A stretch of DNA of 64,000 nt from Brevibacterium sp. RIT 803 (lineage in GTDB: Bacteria > Actinomycetota > Actinomycetes > Actinomycetales > Brevibacteriaceae). Position numbers and translations under genes: made by a program. Within the stretch, counting starts at the first letter, position 1. Each line of letters starts with the position of its first letter. The notes beneath the pieces are model-generated. The model did not search any database. It had not been told where the DNA came from and saw nothing but the letters and a program-made list of their open reading frames with translations. The stretch is taken from the NCBI RefSeq assembly GCF_016892625.1, contig NZ_JAFEMW010000001.1:930001-994000 (forward strand), given 5' to 3'. Shown piece by piece: positions 8,538 through 16,459 of the stretch.

Positions 8538-9239
8538 ATGCGACACGATGCAGAGCGACCGCAGACCACTGGCCTGATCACTGACGCCCCGGTCCCCGAG
8601 CACTGGATCCAGGTGTTGGCGACGATGCGTGCGAACCCTTTCACCCGCCTCAGTCTTGCCGAGGTCCGGGCCGAGGCGCCCCACATTCTCATCGTCTCCC
8701 CCACTGCCGAGGTGGCCCGCACCTGCTTCGCCGAGCTTCTCGGCAGCGCTGGTTCAGACACCGACACCCGTGCCACGGACGATTTCATCACGGCCATGAG
8801 CGCGAAGGAGGTTGTGCCCGCCGATATCCCCGCGGGGACGTGGATCTTCCTTCCCCATCGACAGGACGGGTGGACGGAGCTCGAGACCGCCTCGGCGAGG
8901 GTGCGGGCGGCGCTGGTCAAAGAGAACACGGCCCGGGAACAGAGAGAGAAGCTCACCCTCATCGAATACGGCATCAACCTCTGGCTATGGGCCGAACCGC
9001 CCTACGGCGGCGGCGATCCCGTCTGCCACGCCGGTGAACTCATCAGCTGGGAAAGTGCATGGACGCTGAGTGGGGCGAGCGACATAGGATCTGCTGGCGC
9101 GGGATCCGGTGGCACCGGACCCAATAGCACGGGAACTGCTGGCACCGGATTCTCCGCCCGTGCGCCGGAAGTCTCCTTGCGGCCGCCCATCTATTTCGGC
9201 CTGCCCGCCGTGCTGCGTGAGCGCCGCAGGAACGGGTAG
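8538..9239 (+). CDS. Hypothetical protein, unrecognised
   Basis: A 233-aa soluble protein without signal peptide or membrane segment. The ATG at 8538 is chosen because GGGAGG lies 6-11 nt upstream; an earlier in-frame ATG at 8487 lacks this. Visible features are an alpha/beta N-terminal part, a conserved-looking centre WIFLPHRQDGW and LWLWAEPPYGGGDPVCHAGEL, then a Gly/Ser/Ala/Thr low-complexity linker (about residues 178-205) and a short Arg-rich C-terminus. I do not recognise a family. It follows the AraC gene by 72 bp and could be cotranscribed. Confidence 0.6.
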   Translation: MRHDAERPQTTGLITDAPVPEHWIQVLATMRANPFTRLSLAEVRAEAPHILIVSPTAEVARTCFAELLGSAGSDTDTRATDDFITAMSAKEVVPADIPAGTWIFLPHRQDGWTELETASARVRAALVKENTAREQREKLTLIEYGINLWLWAEPPYGGGDPVCHAGELISWESAWTLSGASDIGSAGAGSGGTGPNSTGTAGTGFSARAPEVSLRPPIYFGLPAVLRERRRNG

Positions 9240-9360
9240 AACCCGGAGCCTGCCACCTGGGAACTGACTGTCTCACTGCCTCTTGGTCCAGGCCTCACAC
9301 GACGACGACGCGGCGACCCAGCGTTCAGGCGACGTCGGGACGGATAGGACGAAGGTCCGA

Positions 9361-10215
9361 TCACGACACAGCGACCACGGCTCCGGCTGTGATCAGCAGG
9401 ATGACGTAGCCCCAGGCGTGGATGATCTCCGGGATCTTGGGCACGCGACGACGCAGCAGAACTATCAGCGGAATCGCACCGATGAGGAGAGCAAGTGCCG
9501 AGCGCAGATCCACAGAGCCGACCATTCCCGGGACCTCGGTGGAGGCATGAGTGGTGAGTGTGACAAGCACAGCGGGGAGCATGATGACCAAGGTCAGCGG
9601 GTTGGCCAGCGTCGTGGCCACAGTCATGGTGGCCCCTGATCGGCGCATCATCGGCACGGTCATCACACTGCCGCCGACGCCGAGGAAAGACGCCAAGCCT
9701 CCGATCGGGAACCCGAACAGGGCGGCGATGCCTCGACCACCCTCACCGAGGTTCTCATCGTCTCCGACTCCAGCGGTTCCACCATTCCGGCCATCGCCGC
9801 CCTTTCCACCTTTCGTGCGCGCCTTCGCACCACCTCGGCGGAAGAAGCCGGGGCGGGCCAGGAGGTCGATCGCAGTCACGGCGATATAGATGACGAAGCC
9901 CCACTTCACGAGCGTTTCGGGTGCGAATTTCGCGCAGAAAGCGCCGAACGCCCCACCTGCTGCCAGGAGGATGAACAGCCACCACTCCCCCTTGAGATGA
10001 GTCAAGGTTTCGCGTTTGGTCGAGATCGTGGAGACGACGGCGTTGACGAGCATCACCAGCGCCGAGGTGGCTGCGGCCACCCGTGCCGTGTCACTGCCGA
10101 GGTCGGCGTGGACGAGGGTGATGATGGGGACGGTGACGAAGCCGCCGCCGAATCCGAACAGCACAGTGGTCAGTCCGACCAGAGCGCCGACGAACACCAA
10201 TCCCAGAAGGTCCAC
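9361..10215 (-). CDS. TauE/SafE-family permease (sulfite/organosulfonate exporter type)
   Basis: A 284-aa membrane protein with about 8 hydrophobic segments in two repeats, starting with the GLVFVGALVGLTTVLFGFGG element typical of TauE/SafE (DUF81) proteins; the second repeat has FLGVGGSVMTVPMM. A Gly/Lys-rich cytoplasmic loop (about residues 145-165) separates the halves and is unusually long. The family exports sulfite, sulfoacetate or related anions. GTG start. It stands alone, and no sulfur-metabolism gene is adjacent, so the substrate is open. Confidence 0.8.
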   Translation of the reverse strand: MDLLGLVFVGALVGLTTVLFGFGGGFVTVPIITLVHADLGSDTARVAAATSALVMLVNAVVSTISTKRETLTHLKGEWWLFILLAAGGAFGAFCAKFAPETLVKWGFVIYIAVTAIDLLARPGFFRRGGAKARTKGGKGGDGRNGGTAGVGDDENLGEGGRGIAALFGFPIGGLASFLGVGGSVMTVPMMRRSGATMTVATTLANPLTLVIMLPAVLVTLTTHASTEVPGMVGSVDLRSALALLIGAIPLIVLLRRRVPKIPEIIHAWGYVILLITAGAVVAVS

Positions 10216-10270
10216 TCGCCCATCTCACCCCACGGGCGCCTCGGCGGGCAACCCCTGACAGCTTCTTAAG

Positions 10271-10366
10271 TCAGCCGTCTTTCATCGCCTCGTGCAGATA
10301 TTCCCGTGTTCGATCTTCGACCGCACCGTCCTCGACGAGCGTGCTGAGGAAGCCGCGTCTGCCCAT
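10271..10366 (-). CDS. Possible small ORF or gene remnant (31 aa)
   Basis: A 31-codon frame begins with ATG at 10366, only 15 nt after the LysR stop on the same strand. It encodes a highly charged peptide (start MGRRGFLSTLVED, end EAMKDG) with codon use like the neighbouring genes. A weak purine stretch GCGGGA precedes it. It could be a translated small protein cotranscribed with lysR, or the C-terminal remnant of a lost gene. No family is recognised. Confidence 0.3.
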   Translation of the reverse strand: MGRRGFLSTLVEDGAVEDRTREYLHEAMKDG

Positions 10367-10381
10367 TCCCGCGGAGAACCC

Positions 10382-11263
10382 TCAGTCACCCGCCGAGGTG
10401 GCACGGAGGACGTCGAGGAACGCCAGTGCCGCCGGGCTCGGGTTGAATGCGCTCCAGGCGAGGTATTCGATGCGCGTCGGTCCATCAGCAATCGGCACGA
10501 CATTCAGCCCGCGAGAGTCCGCGACGACTCCCGGTGCCAGCATGGCCACAGCCAGATTCTGGTCCACGAGGTCAAGCATCACGTCGGTCGACATGACGTC
10601 GAAGGCAACCGTTCTTCTCAGCCCTGCTGCGGTGAAGGCTCGATCAGATTGGGACCGACCGGGGCTGCTCGCCGGAAAGTCAACGAAGGTCTCAGCAGCC
10701 AGGTCATTCAGGTGAAGTCTGCGGCGAGAGGCCAGCCGATGCTCCGGCGACATCACTGCACAGAGACGCTCGTGGGCAAGTATTTCAGTGGCCACACCTG
10801 TGGGAGGTGTGGCATCAGGGAGGCCGAGCACAGCGACGTCCATGGCCGATTCCCGGATCGCGGTGACGAAGTCGAGGCTGCCGCCGGTGGTCAGGCCGAT
10901 CTCCACGTTCGGATGGGCTCGGTGGAAGACTCCGAGCGCGGCGGTGATGTCGACGGTCGTCACTGTTGGAATGACACCGATGAGGAGTCGACCGCGCAGG
11001 TCTCCGGAGGTAGAGACCGCCTCGGCGATGGCACGATCAGCAGCATCGAGAGTGGCTCGGGCTGCTGGCAGGAAGGCCGCGCCGGCATCGGTGAGTTCGA
11101 CTCGTCTGCTGGTCCGGGCGAAGAGCTGAACCCCCAGCTCGTGTTCGAGGGCTTTGACCTGATGACTAAGCGCGGACTGCACCACATGAGATTTCACGGC
11201 CGCGCGGGTGAAGTTCCGTTCTTCGGCGACGGCGAGGACATATCGCAGCTGCTGCAATTCCAT
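10382..11263 (-). CDS. LysR-family transcriptional regulator
   Basis: A 293-aa protein with the classic N-terminal winged helix MELQQLRYVLAVAEERNFTR and ALSHQVKALEHELGVQLF, then a LysR substrate-binding domain (about 90-290). It is divergent from an EamA transporter plus NAD(P)-binding oxidoreductase operon, with a TTGG-N9-CCAA box in the 79-bp gap. It probably activates that operon and represses itself. The coinducer is unknown. Confidence 0.9.
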   Translation of the reverse strand: MELQQLRYVLAVAEERNFTRAAVKSHVVQSALSHQVKALEHELGVQLFARTSRRVELTDAGAAFLPAARATLDAADRAIAEAVSTSGDLRGRLLIGVIPTVTTVDITAALGVFHRAHPNVEIGLTTGGSLDFVTAIRESAMDVAVLGLPDATPPTGVATEILAHERLCAVMSPEHRLASRRRLHLNDLAAETFVDFPASSPGRSQSDRAFTAAGLRRTVAFDVMSTDVMLDLVDQNLAVAMLAPGVVADSRGLNVVPIADGPTRIEYLAWSAFNPSPAALAFLDVLRATSAGD

Positions 11264-11305
11264 GGATCTATCGTGTCAGACGATCGGTGGGATGAAAACT
11301 ATGTG

Positions 11306-11322
11306 TTGGACTCATTGACCAA
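11306..11322. promoter_or_regulatory. Candidate LysR box upstream of EamA operon
   Basis: The dyad TTGGACTCATTGACCAA (11306-11322) has arms TTGG and CCAA separated by 9 bp, fitting the T-N11-A pattern of LysR-type sites. It lies 20 bp before the EamA start and 43 bp before the LysR start, in the only intergenic region between the divergent pair. Confidence 0.45.
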
Positions 11323-11342
11323 GAGCCCTCGATGCTGGAGAC

Positions 11343-12314
11343 ATGACAACGACACATGCTGCAGACCAGGTCACCCCCGCCCACGGCACCGGCTCAACGG
11401 AATTGATGACAGCGACCACGGCACTGGCACCGATCGCCTGGGGCACCACCTACCTCGTCACGACTGCACTCTTGCCGGCCGACCATCCGCTGTCTGCAGC
11501 CCTCATGCGTGCGCTTCCGGCCGGAATCCTGGGCCTGCTCATCGCCCGTCGACTGCCCTACGGCGACTGGTGGTGGAAGATCGGTGTGCTGGGAACCTTG
11601 AATATCGGGCTGTTCTTCCCGCTGCTCTTCGTTGCCGCCGAGCGCCTCCCCGGCGGGGTGGCTGCCACATTGGGAGCAACGCAGCCGATCCTCATCACCG
11701 TCCTCGCCGTCACCGTCCTGGGCGAGCGCCTCTCCCGCTGGCGTCTGGCCTGGGGACTCATCGGTGTCATGGGAGTCGGGATGGTGGTGCTGGGTCCGGG
11801 CGCCGGCTTCGATCTGATCGGCGTCCTCGCTGGCATCGGCGGGGCGAGCGCGATGGGCACCGGAGTCATCCTCGTCAAACGCTGGGGGCGCCCGCCCGGA
11901 GTCGGCGCGGTGGGATTCGCCGGCTGGCAGCTCACCGCAGGCGGTCTTGTCCTATTGGCCCCCACCCTGCTGCTTGAAGGCCTCCCCGAGTCCATCGACA
12001 GCGCCGGGGTGATTGGCTACCTGTGGCTGGGCCTCATCGGCGGGCTGCTGGCCTACACTCTGTGGTTCCGTGGCCTGGGCAGACTTCCCGTCACTGCAAC
12101 GGCCCTGCTTGGATTGCTCTCGCCCCTGGTCGCAACCGCGCTCGGTGTCGCCTTCGCCGGGGAATCGCTCAACCTCACCCAGCTCGCCGGTTTCGCTCTT
12201 GCCCTGGCCGCACTGTTCTGCGGACAGCTCTCACCGCCGACCTTCACTCGACGTCGGCCACTGGCCGCCCCGCCACTCACCCGACTCTTCACCCAGAACG
12301 GAGAAAGATCATGA
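11343..12314 (+). CDS. EamA/DMT-family transporter
   Basis: A 323-aa membrane protein with ten hydrophobic helices arranged as two EamA repeats. The first begins APIAWGTTYLVTTALLPADHP, and both repeats end with the A-x-x-G-E-R/S-L motif (LGERLSRWRLAWG; FAGESLNLTQLAG). These drug/metabolite transporters usually export amino acids or small metabolites. Its stop overlaps the next start as ATGA, so the oxidoreductase is translationally coupled. Probably controlled by the divergent LysR protein. Confidence 0.88.
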   Translation: MTTTHAADQVTPAHGTGSTELMTATTALAPIAWGTTYLVTTALLPADHPLSAALMRALPAGILGLLIARRLPYGDWWWKIGVLGTLNIGLFFPLLFVAAERLPGGVAATLGATQPILITVLAVTVLGERLSRWRLAWGLIGVMGVGMVVLGPGAGFDLIGVLAGIGGASAMGTGVILVKRWGRPPGVGAVGFAGWQLTAGGLVLLAPTLLLEGLPESIDSAGVIGYLWLGLIGGLLAYTLWFRGLGRLPVTATALLGLLSPLVATALGVAFAGESLNLTQLAGFALALAALFCGQLSPPTFTRRRPLAAPPLTRLFTQNGERS

Positions 12315-12967
12315 GGATTGCAGTCATCGGAGCCACCGGAATGGTCGGCTCTCGCATTGTCACCGAGGCAGCCGACCGCAGCCATCAAGTCATCGCCGCC
12401 TCACGCGCGGCGCCGCACCACACCCGGAGAGAGGTGACATCGAAACAGGCAGATGCCCGCAGTGCCACCGATATCGACAATGTACTGGACGGCGTCGAGG
12501 CCGCAGTGCTCACCGTCCGAGCGGTTCCCGGCGAAGAAGATGCGTTCGTCACCATTACCAAGGTGGTCCTTGATGCCAGCGCCCGCGCCGGCATTCCCGT
12601 CTTCGTCGTGGGAGGTGCCGGACCGCTGCACTCACCCAAGGAGCACGATCGGCTAGTGGTCGACAGCCCCGCCTTCGTTCCGAAAAGGTGGCGGTCCACC
12701 GCCGCCGCCAGCGTCACCCAACTCGCGACCTGCGCCGAACACACCCATCAGAACTGGACCTATCTCAGCCCACCTGCCGTACTCGAACCCGGAATTCGCA
12801 CCGGCTCCTACCGGCAGGGCACGACGACCCTCCTGACCGATCATGTCGGACGATCACACATCAGCGCCGAGGACCTCGCTGTGGCAGTCATCGACGAACT
12901 CGAGGCACCGGGCACTGAGCAGCACATCACGATCGCCCACAAGTGTCCGAGCACTTACGCCCTGTGA
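12311..12967 (+). CDS. NAD(P)-binding atypical SDR (NmrA/YwnB-like)
   Basis: A 218-aa protein beginning with the Rossmann motif MRIAVIGATGMVGSRI (GxxGxxG at residues 7-13). The layout matches atypical short-chain dehydrogenases such as YwnB that use NAD(P)H, without the Tyr-x-x-x-Lys pair of classical SDRs. Start at 12311 overlaps the EamA stop by 4 nt (ATGA). Function may be reduction of an isomerised or oxidised metabolite handled by the EamA exporter; this is inference from coupling alone. Confidence 0.8.
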   Translation: MRIAVIGATGMVGSRIVTEAADRSHQVIAASRAAPHHTRREVTSKQADARSATDIDNVLDGVEAAVLTVRAVPGEEDAFVTITKVVLDASARAGIPVFVVGGAGPLHSPKEHDRLVVDSPAFVPKRWRSTAAASVTQLATCAEHTHQNWTYLSPPAVLEPGIRTGSYRQGTTTLLTDHVGRSHISAEDLAVAVIDELEAPGTEQHITIAHKCPSTYAL

Positions 12968-13020
12968 AAATGCGCTGAGCACACAACGATGGAGCCACCT
13001 CTCCGGGGGGTGAGATCATC

Positions 13021-13049
13021 TTGTATCCAAGATGGATCCAAGATACATT
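13021..13049 (+). promoter_or_regulatory. Promoter overlapped by tandem 11-bp repeats, upstream of MFS/gntR
   Basis: The box TTGTAT (13021-13026) and TACATT (13044-13049) are 17 bp apart and fit -35 and -10 elements. Inside lie two adjacent 11-bp copies, TGTATCCAAGA (13022-13032) and TGGATCCAAGA (13033-13043), differing at one base, and TGTATC/GATACA also forms an outer dyad. Site placement over the core promoter fits a repressor, most likely the GntR protein encoded downstream. Confidence 0.5.
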
Positions 13050-13084
13050 GTGTGAGTATATTCCACAGAACACGGAAGGCGTCG

Positions 13085-14380
13085 ATGAAGACCCGGACTT
13101 CGGCACAGGCCAAACTGATCACCGCGCAGCTGCTCTCCGGAGCCGGAATCGCCTCCGGCTACGCGGTCGGCGGTCTGCTGGCCGAGGAGATCACCGGCAA
13201 GACCTCCATGGCGGGCATCGCGCAGATGAGCGTCATCCTCGGCGCCGGCCTCATCGCCTACCCCCTGGCCGTGTTGGCGGGCAAAGCCGGTCGGCGAACC
13301 GCACTGACGCTGGGATTCGGCATCGGCGCCCTGGGTGCGACGGTCGTCCTCCTCGGTGTCGCGTTTTCGTTCCTGCCGCTGTTCATGGTGGGCATGATGA
13401 TGTGCGGCTCCGCGACCGCGTCTGGCCTGCAGGCTCGCTATGCGGCCGTCGACCTCGTCGATCCGAAATCCGCTGGGCGGGCCATGTCACTGGTGGTGTG
13501 GGCGACGACCATCGGCTCTGTCCTCGGGCCCAGCTTCACCGAACCCGGCGCCCACCTCGGCGCGGCACTGGGCATGAACGAACTGGCCGGTCCCTACCTG
13601 ATCTCGATGACTGCCTTCGGGCTGGCGACCCTAGTCGCATCAACGCTGACCAAGAAGATCAAACCAGGAGCCACCGAGGCGAGCGCTGAATCCGATGAGC
13701 CGACTGTTGAGACTGCGACGATGAAGCTTGGTCCGGCGCTGCGCTTCGCCGCCGCCCGCCCGGTGCCCCTGTTTGCCATGGTCACGATCATCGCCGGTCA
13801 GATGATGATGACAAACGTCATGGTCATGACGCCCGTGCACATGGACCACCAGGAATTCTCTCTCGGCGCGATCGGCATCGTCGTCAGCGTGCACATCGCC
13901 GGCATGTACGCCCTCTCCCCCGTATTCGGGTGGATGGCCGATCGCTTCGGACCAGGAACGGTGATCGCCGGCGGCGTCCTCGTCTTCACCACCGCCATCA
14001 CCCTCGGCGTCGTCGACGCCGCCTCCGAGGTCTCGTCCATGATTCTGCTCAGCACGGCGCTGATCTTCCTCGGCATCGGCTGGTCGATGTTCCTCATCGG
14101 AGGATCGGCGCTGCTGACAGCCTCGGTGCCGCGTCAGGCGAAGGTCCCCCTGCAGGGGGCGTCGGATTCGGCGATGAACCTCGGCGGCGCTCTCATGGCA
14201 GGTTTGGCCGGCACCGTGCTGCAGGCCGGAGGCTTCCTGTGGATCAACATGATGGCCACCATCGTGCTCCTCATCGCCCTGGCATTCTCAATCCGGGCCG
14301 TTCCTCTGATGCGTTGGCCCGGCCGGACTCAGAGGTCCGGATTGGCGAAGGACGTCGAGGATGCTTCGCATGTAAGTTGA
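13085..14380 (+). CDS. MFS transporter
   Basis: A 431-aa major facilitator protein with 12 hydrophobic helices. Markers are AGKAGRRTALTLGFGIG in loop 2-3 (the G-x-x-x-D/G-R-x-G-R-R signature), and a hydrophilic central loop around residues 185-210. Start at 13085 is chosen over an upstream ATG because the family N-terminus begins here; the upstream extension lies over the promoter. It is followed 61 bp later by a GntR gene that probably regulates it. Substrate unknown; an efflux role is typical for this subfamily. Confidence 0.85.
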   Translation: MKTRTSAQAKLITAQLLSGAGIASGYAVGGLLAEEITGKTSMAGIAQMSVILGAGLIAYPLAVLAGKAGRRTALTLGFGIGALGATVVLLGVAFSFLPLFMVGMMMCGSATASGLQARYAAVDLVDPKSAGRAMSLVVWATTIGSVLGPSFTEPGAHLGAALGMNELAGPYLISMTAFGLATLVASTLTKKIKPGATEASAESDEPTVETATMKLGPALRFAAARPVPLFAMVTIIAGQMMMTNVMVMTPVHMDHQEFSLGAIGIVVSVHIAGMYALSPVFGWMADRFGPGTVIAGGVLVFTTAITLGVVDAASEVSSMILLSTALIFLGIGWSMFLIGGSALLTASVPRQAKVPLQGASDSAMNLGGALMAGLAGTVLQAGGFLWINMMATIVLLIALAFSIRAVPLMRWPGRTQRSGLAKDVEDASHVS

Positions 14381-14441
14381 GAGAGCAGATTGACACAGAC
14401 GCAGGAGGGAATTCGATCCGGCAAATGAGAAGATTGCGGTC

Positions 14442-15134
14442 ATGACCAGCAGCGGCGAGACCCAGAGCGCGGCCGAGCGCGCCTACCAGCTCATCCGCGC
14501 CCAGATCCTCAACGGCACTCACCAGCCTGGGACCATGCTGGGCGAGACCGGCCTGGCATCCGACCTCCAGGTCAGCCGCACACCGGTGCGGGTTGCTCTT
14601 GCTCGCCTCCAGGACGAGGGGTGGATCGTCATCTATCCCAAGCGCGGGGCCATCGTCCAAGGAGTCGATGAGCGCACGGTCGCCGAACTCGCCGACGCCA
14701 GGTTCGTCCTGGAGACGACGGCCGTCGACCGGGCCCCGGATGCCTTGAGACAGAAACTCGCCGAGGCTCTCGAACGCTCGATCACAGCACAGCAGACGGC
14801 CTTCGATGAAGGCGACGTCGCCGCCTTCATCGACCTGACACTTGAGTTCCATCGTGGTTTCGTCGAGGCCGGAGACAACGCCGTGATGCTGGAACTGTAC
14901 TCACGGCTCTCCGACCGGCACCGCTTCATCCTCTTCGCCTCGGGAGACCGCCTTCTCGGCCGATGTGAGGAGATCATCGCTGAGCACGTTTCCCTGGTCG
15001 AACACCTGCGAGAGGGCGACTCCACCGGGTTCGCGGACATCCTGCGCGGACACCTCGCGGAGAACGCACCGCCCACGGCCACCTCGGCGAGGACGTCAGC
15101 GGCATTCGAATCGACGATGCTCCGGCGGCACTGA
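14442..15134 (+). CDS. GntR-family regulator, FCD subgroup
   Basis: A 230-aa protein. The N-terminal winged helix is AERAYQLIRAQILNGTHQPG and LQVSRTPVRVALARLQDEGW. The C-terminal all-helical FCD domain starts near residue 75 with ADARFVLETTAVDRA, and includes FHRGFVEAGDN, which carries a metal-ligand histidine typical of FCD domains. These regulators bind organic acids or sugars. It sits downstream of the MFS gene whose promoter holds tandem repeats, so it likely represses that promoter. Confidence 0.88.
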   Translation: MTSSGETQSAAERAYQLIRAQILNGTHQPGTMLGETGLASDLQVSRTPVRVALARLQDEGWIVIYPKRGAIVQGVDERTVAELADARFVLETTAVDRAPDALRQKLAEALERSITAQQTAFDEGDVAAFIDLTLEFHRGFVEAGDNAVMLELYSRLSDRHRFILFASGDRLLGRCEEIIAEHVSLVEHLREGDSTGFADILRGHLAENAPPTATSARTSAAFESTMLRRH

Positions 15135-15165
15135 CAAGCTTGCCTCCCAGCAGTAGGCTGAGTCC

Positions 15166-16173
15166 ATGGAGCACAGATATCTTGGAAACAGCGGCCTGAA
15201 GATCTCGGAAATCACCTACGGAAACTGGCTCACCCACGGCTCCCAAGTGGAGAACGACACGGCAACGAAGTGCGTTCATGCAGCCTTGGACAACGGCATA
15301 TCCACCTTCGACACCGCGGACGTTTATGCGAACACCGTGGCCGAACAGGTCCTCGGCGATGCCCTCAAGGGCCAGCGTCGCGAATCCTTGGAGATCTTCA
15401 CCAAGGTGTACTTCCCGACCGGCCCCAAAGGTCACAACGACACCGGCCTGTCCCGCAAACACATCATGGAGTCCATCAACGGCTCCCTGTCCCGCCTGGG
15501 CACCGACTACGTCGACCTCTACCAGGCCCACCGCTACGACTATGAGACACCGCTGGAAGAGACGATGCAGGCATTCGCGGATCTCGTCCGCGCGGGCAAG
15601 GCCCTCTACATCGGCGTGAGCGAGTGGAACGCCGATCAGCTGCGTGCCGCGCACTACCTGGCCCGAGACCTGGGCATCCAGCTCGTGTCGAACCAGCCGC
15701 AGTACAACATGCTCTGGCGCGTCATCGAGTCAGAGGTCGTCCCGGCCTCGAAGGAACTCGGGATCTCGCAGGTTGTGTGGTCACCGATCGCCCAGGGTGT
15801 GCTCACAGGCAAGTACAAGCCGGGCCAGCCTGCCCCTGCCGGCTCACGTGCCACCGATGAGAAGGGCGGCAAGGACATGATCACCGACCGCTATCTCGAC
15901 GATGAGACGCTCAATGCTGTGGCCAAGCTGGAGCCGATCGCGGCCGACCTGAACCTGACCATGGCGCAGCTCGCGATCGCCTGGGTGCTCGCCAACGACA
16001 ATGTTGCAACCGCTCTCGTCGGCGCATCACGCCCTGAGCAGGTGGAGTCGAATGTTGCCGCAGCCGGAGTGAAGCTCGACACCGAGGTGCTCGCGCGCAT
16101 CGATGATGCCCTCGGTGATCTGCCTGTCACGGATCCGTCGAAGACGAAATCTCCGCCGACCAGGATCGTGTGA
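15166..16173 (+). CDS. Aldo/keto reductase (Kv-beta/YghZ-like)
   Basis: A 335-aa TIM-barrel AKR. The catalytic tetrad is visible: Asp49 and Tyr54 in FDTADVYANT, Lys80 in IFTKVYFPTG, His122 in DLYQAHRYD. The length and the N-terminus MEHRYLGNSGLKISEITYGNW match the AKR6/12 (Kv-beta-like) group. It reduces aldehydes or ketones with NADPH in the cytoplasm. Its last 16 bases including the stop codon are duplicated just downstream. Confidence 0.9.
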   Translation: MEHRYLGNSGLKISEITYGNWLTHGSQVENDTATKCVHAALDNGISTFDTADVYANTVAEQVLGDALKGQRRESLEIFTKVYFPTGPKGHNDTGLSRKHIMESINGSLSRLGTDYVDLYQAHRYDYETPLEETMQAFADLVRAGKALYIGVSEWNADQLRAAHYLARDLGIQLVSNQPQYNMLWRVIESEVVPASKELGISQVVWSPIAQGVLTGKYKPGQPAPAGSRATDEKGGKDMITDRYLDDETLNAVAKLEPIAADLNLTMAQLAIAWVLANDNVATALVGASRPEQVESNVAAAGVKLDTEVLARIDDALGDLPVTDPSKTKSPPTRIV

Positions 16174-16193
16174 GGCCGATCAGGATCGTGTGA
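16158..16193 (+). repeat. Tandem duplication of the aldo/keto reductase 3' end with stop codon
   Basis: GAYCAGGATCGTGTGA occurs at 16158-16173 and again at 16178-16193 with a single C/T difference, a 20-bp period. The first copy encodes the last residues plus TGA of the reductase; the second is noncoding but retains the stop. The remaining gap to the next gene (to 16459) shows no coding signal beyond this. Confidence 0.7.
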
Positions 16194-16459
16194 TCAGGTA
16201 GTCGCCTGCCGATCGTGCCCAGGTCGCCCCTCAGCCAGGTGACCGGGGCGCCGATCAGCACGGTCAGCTCACAGACATGGTGCCTGATCCTGCGTCCTCT
16301 GTCCTTGACCTCCGCCGACACCCTGTCCCCAGAGGCCGATCCGACGGGGAGTAGACTCGCACGGCGCGGTTGAGCACCGACGCGGAACGGATGGTCGGAT
16401 CTGCACTGCTGCCGACCGTGCCGTCGTAGGCAGATGCTGAGGGGAAAGAGGGAAGTTCA

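Noticed and set aside
10292-11977. Plus-strand 561-aa open frame
   Set aside because: It runs antisense to the LysR gene and out of frame through the EamA gene; long frames of this kind arise from high GC.
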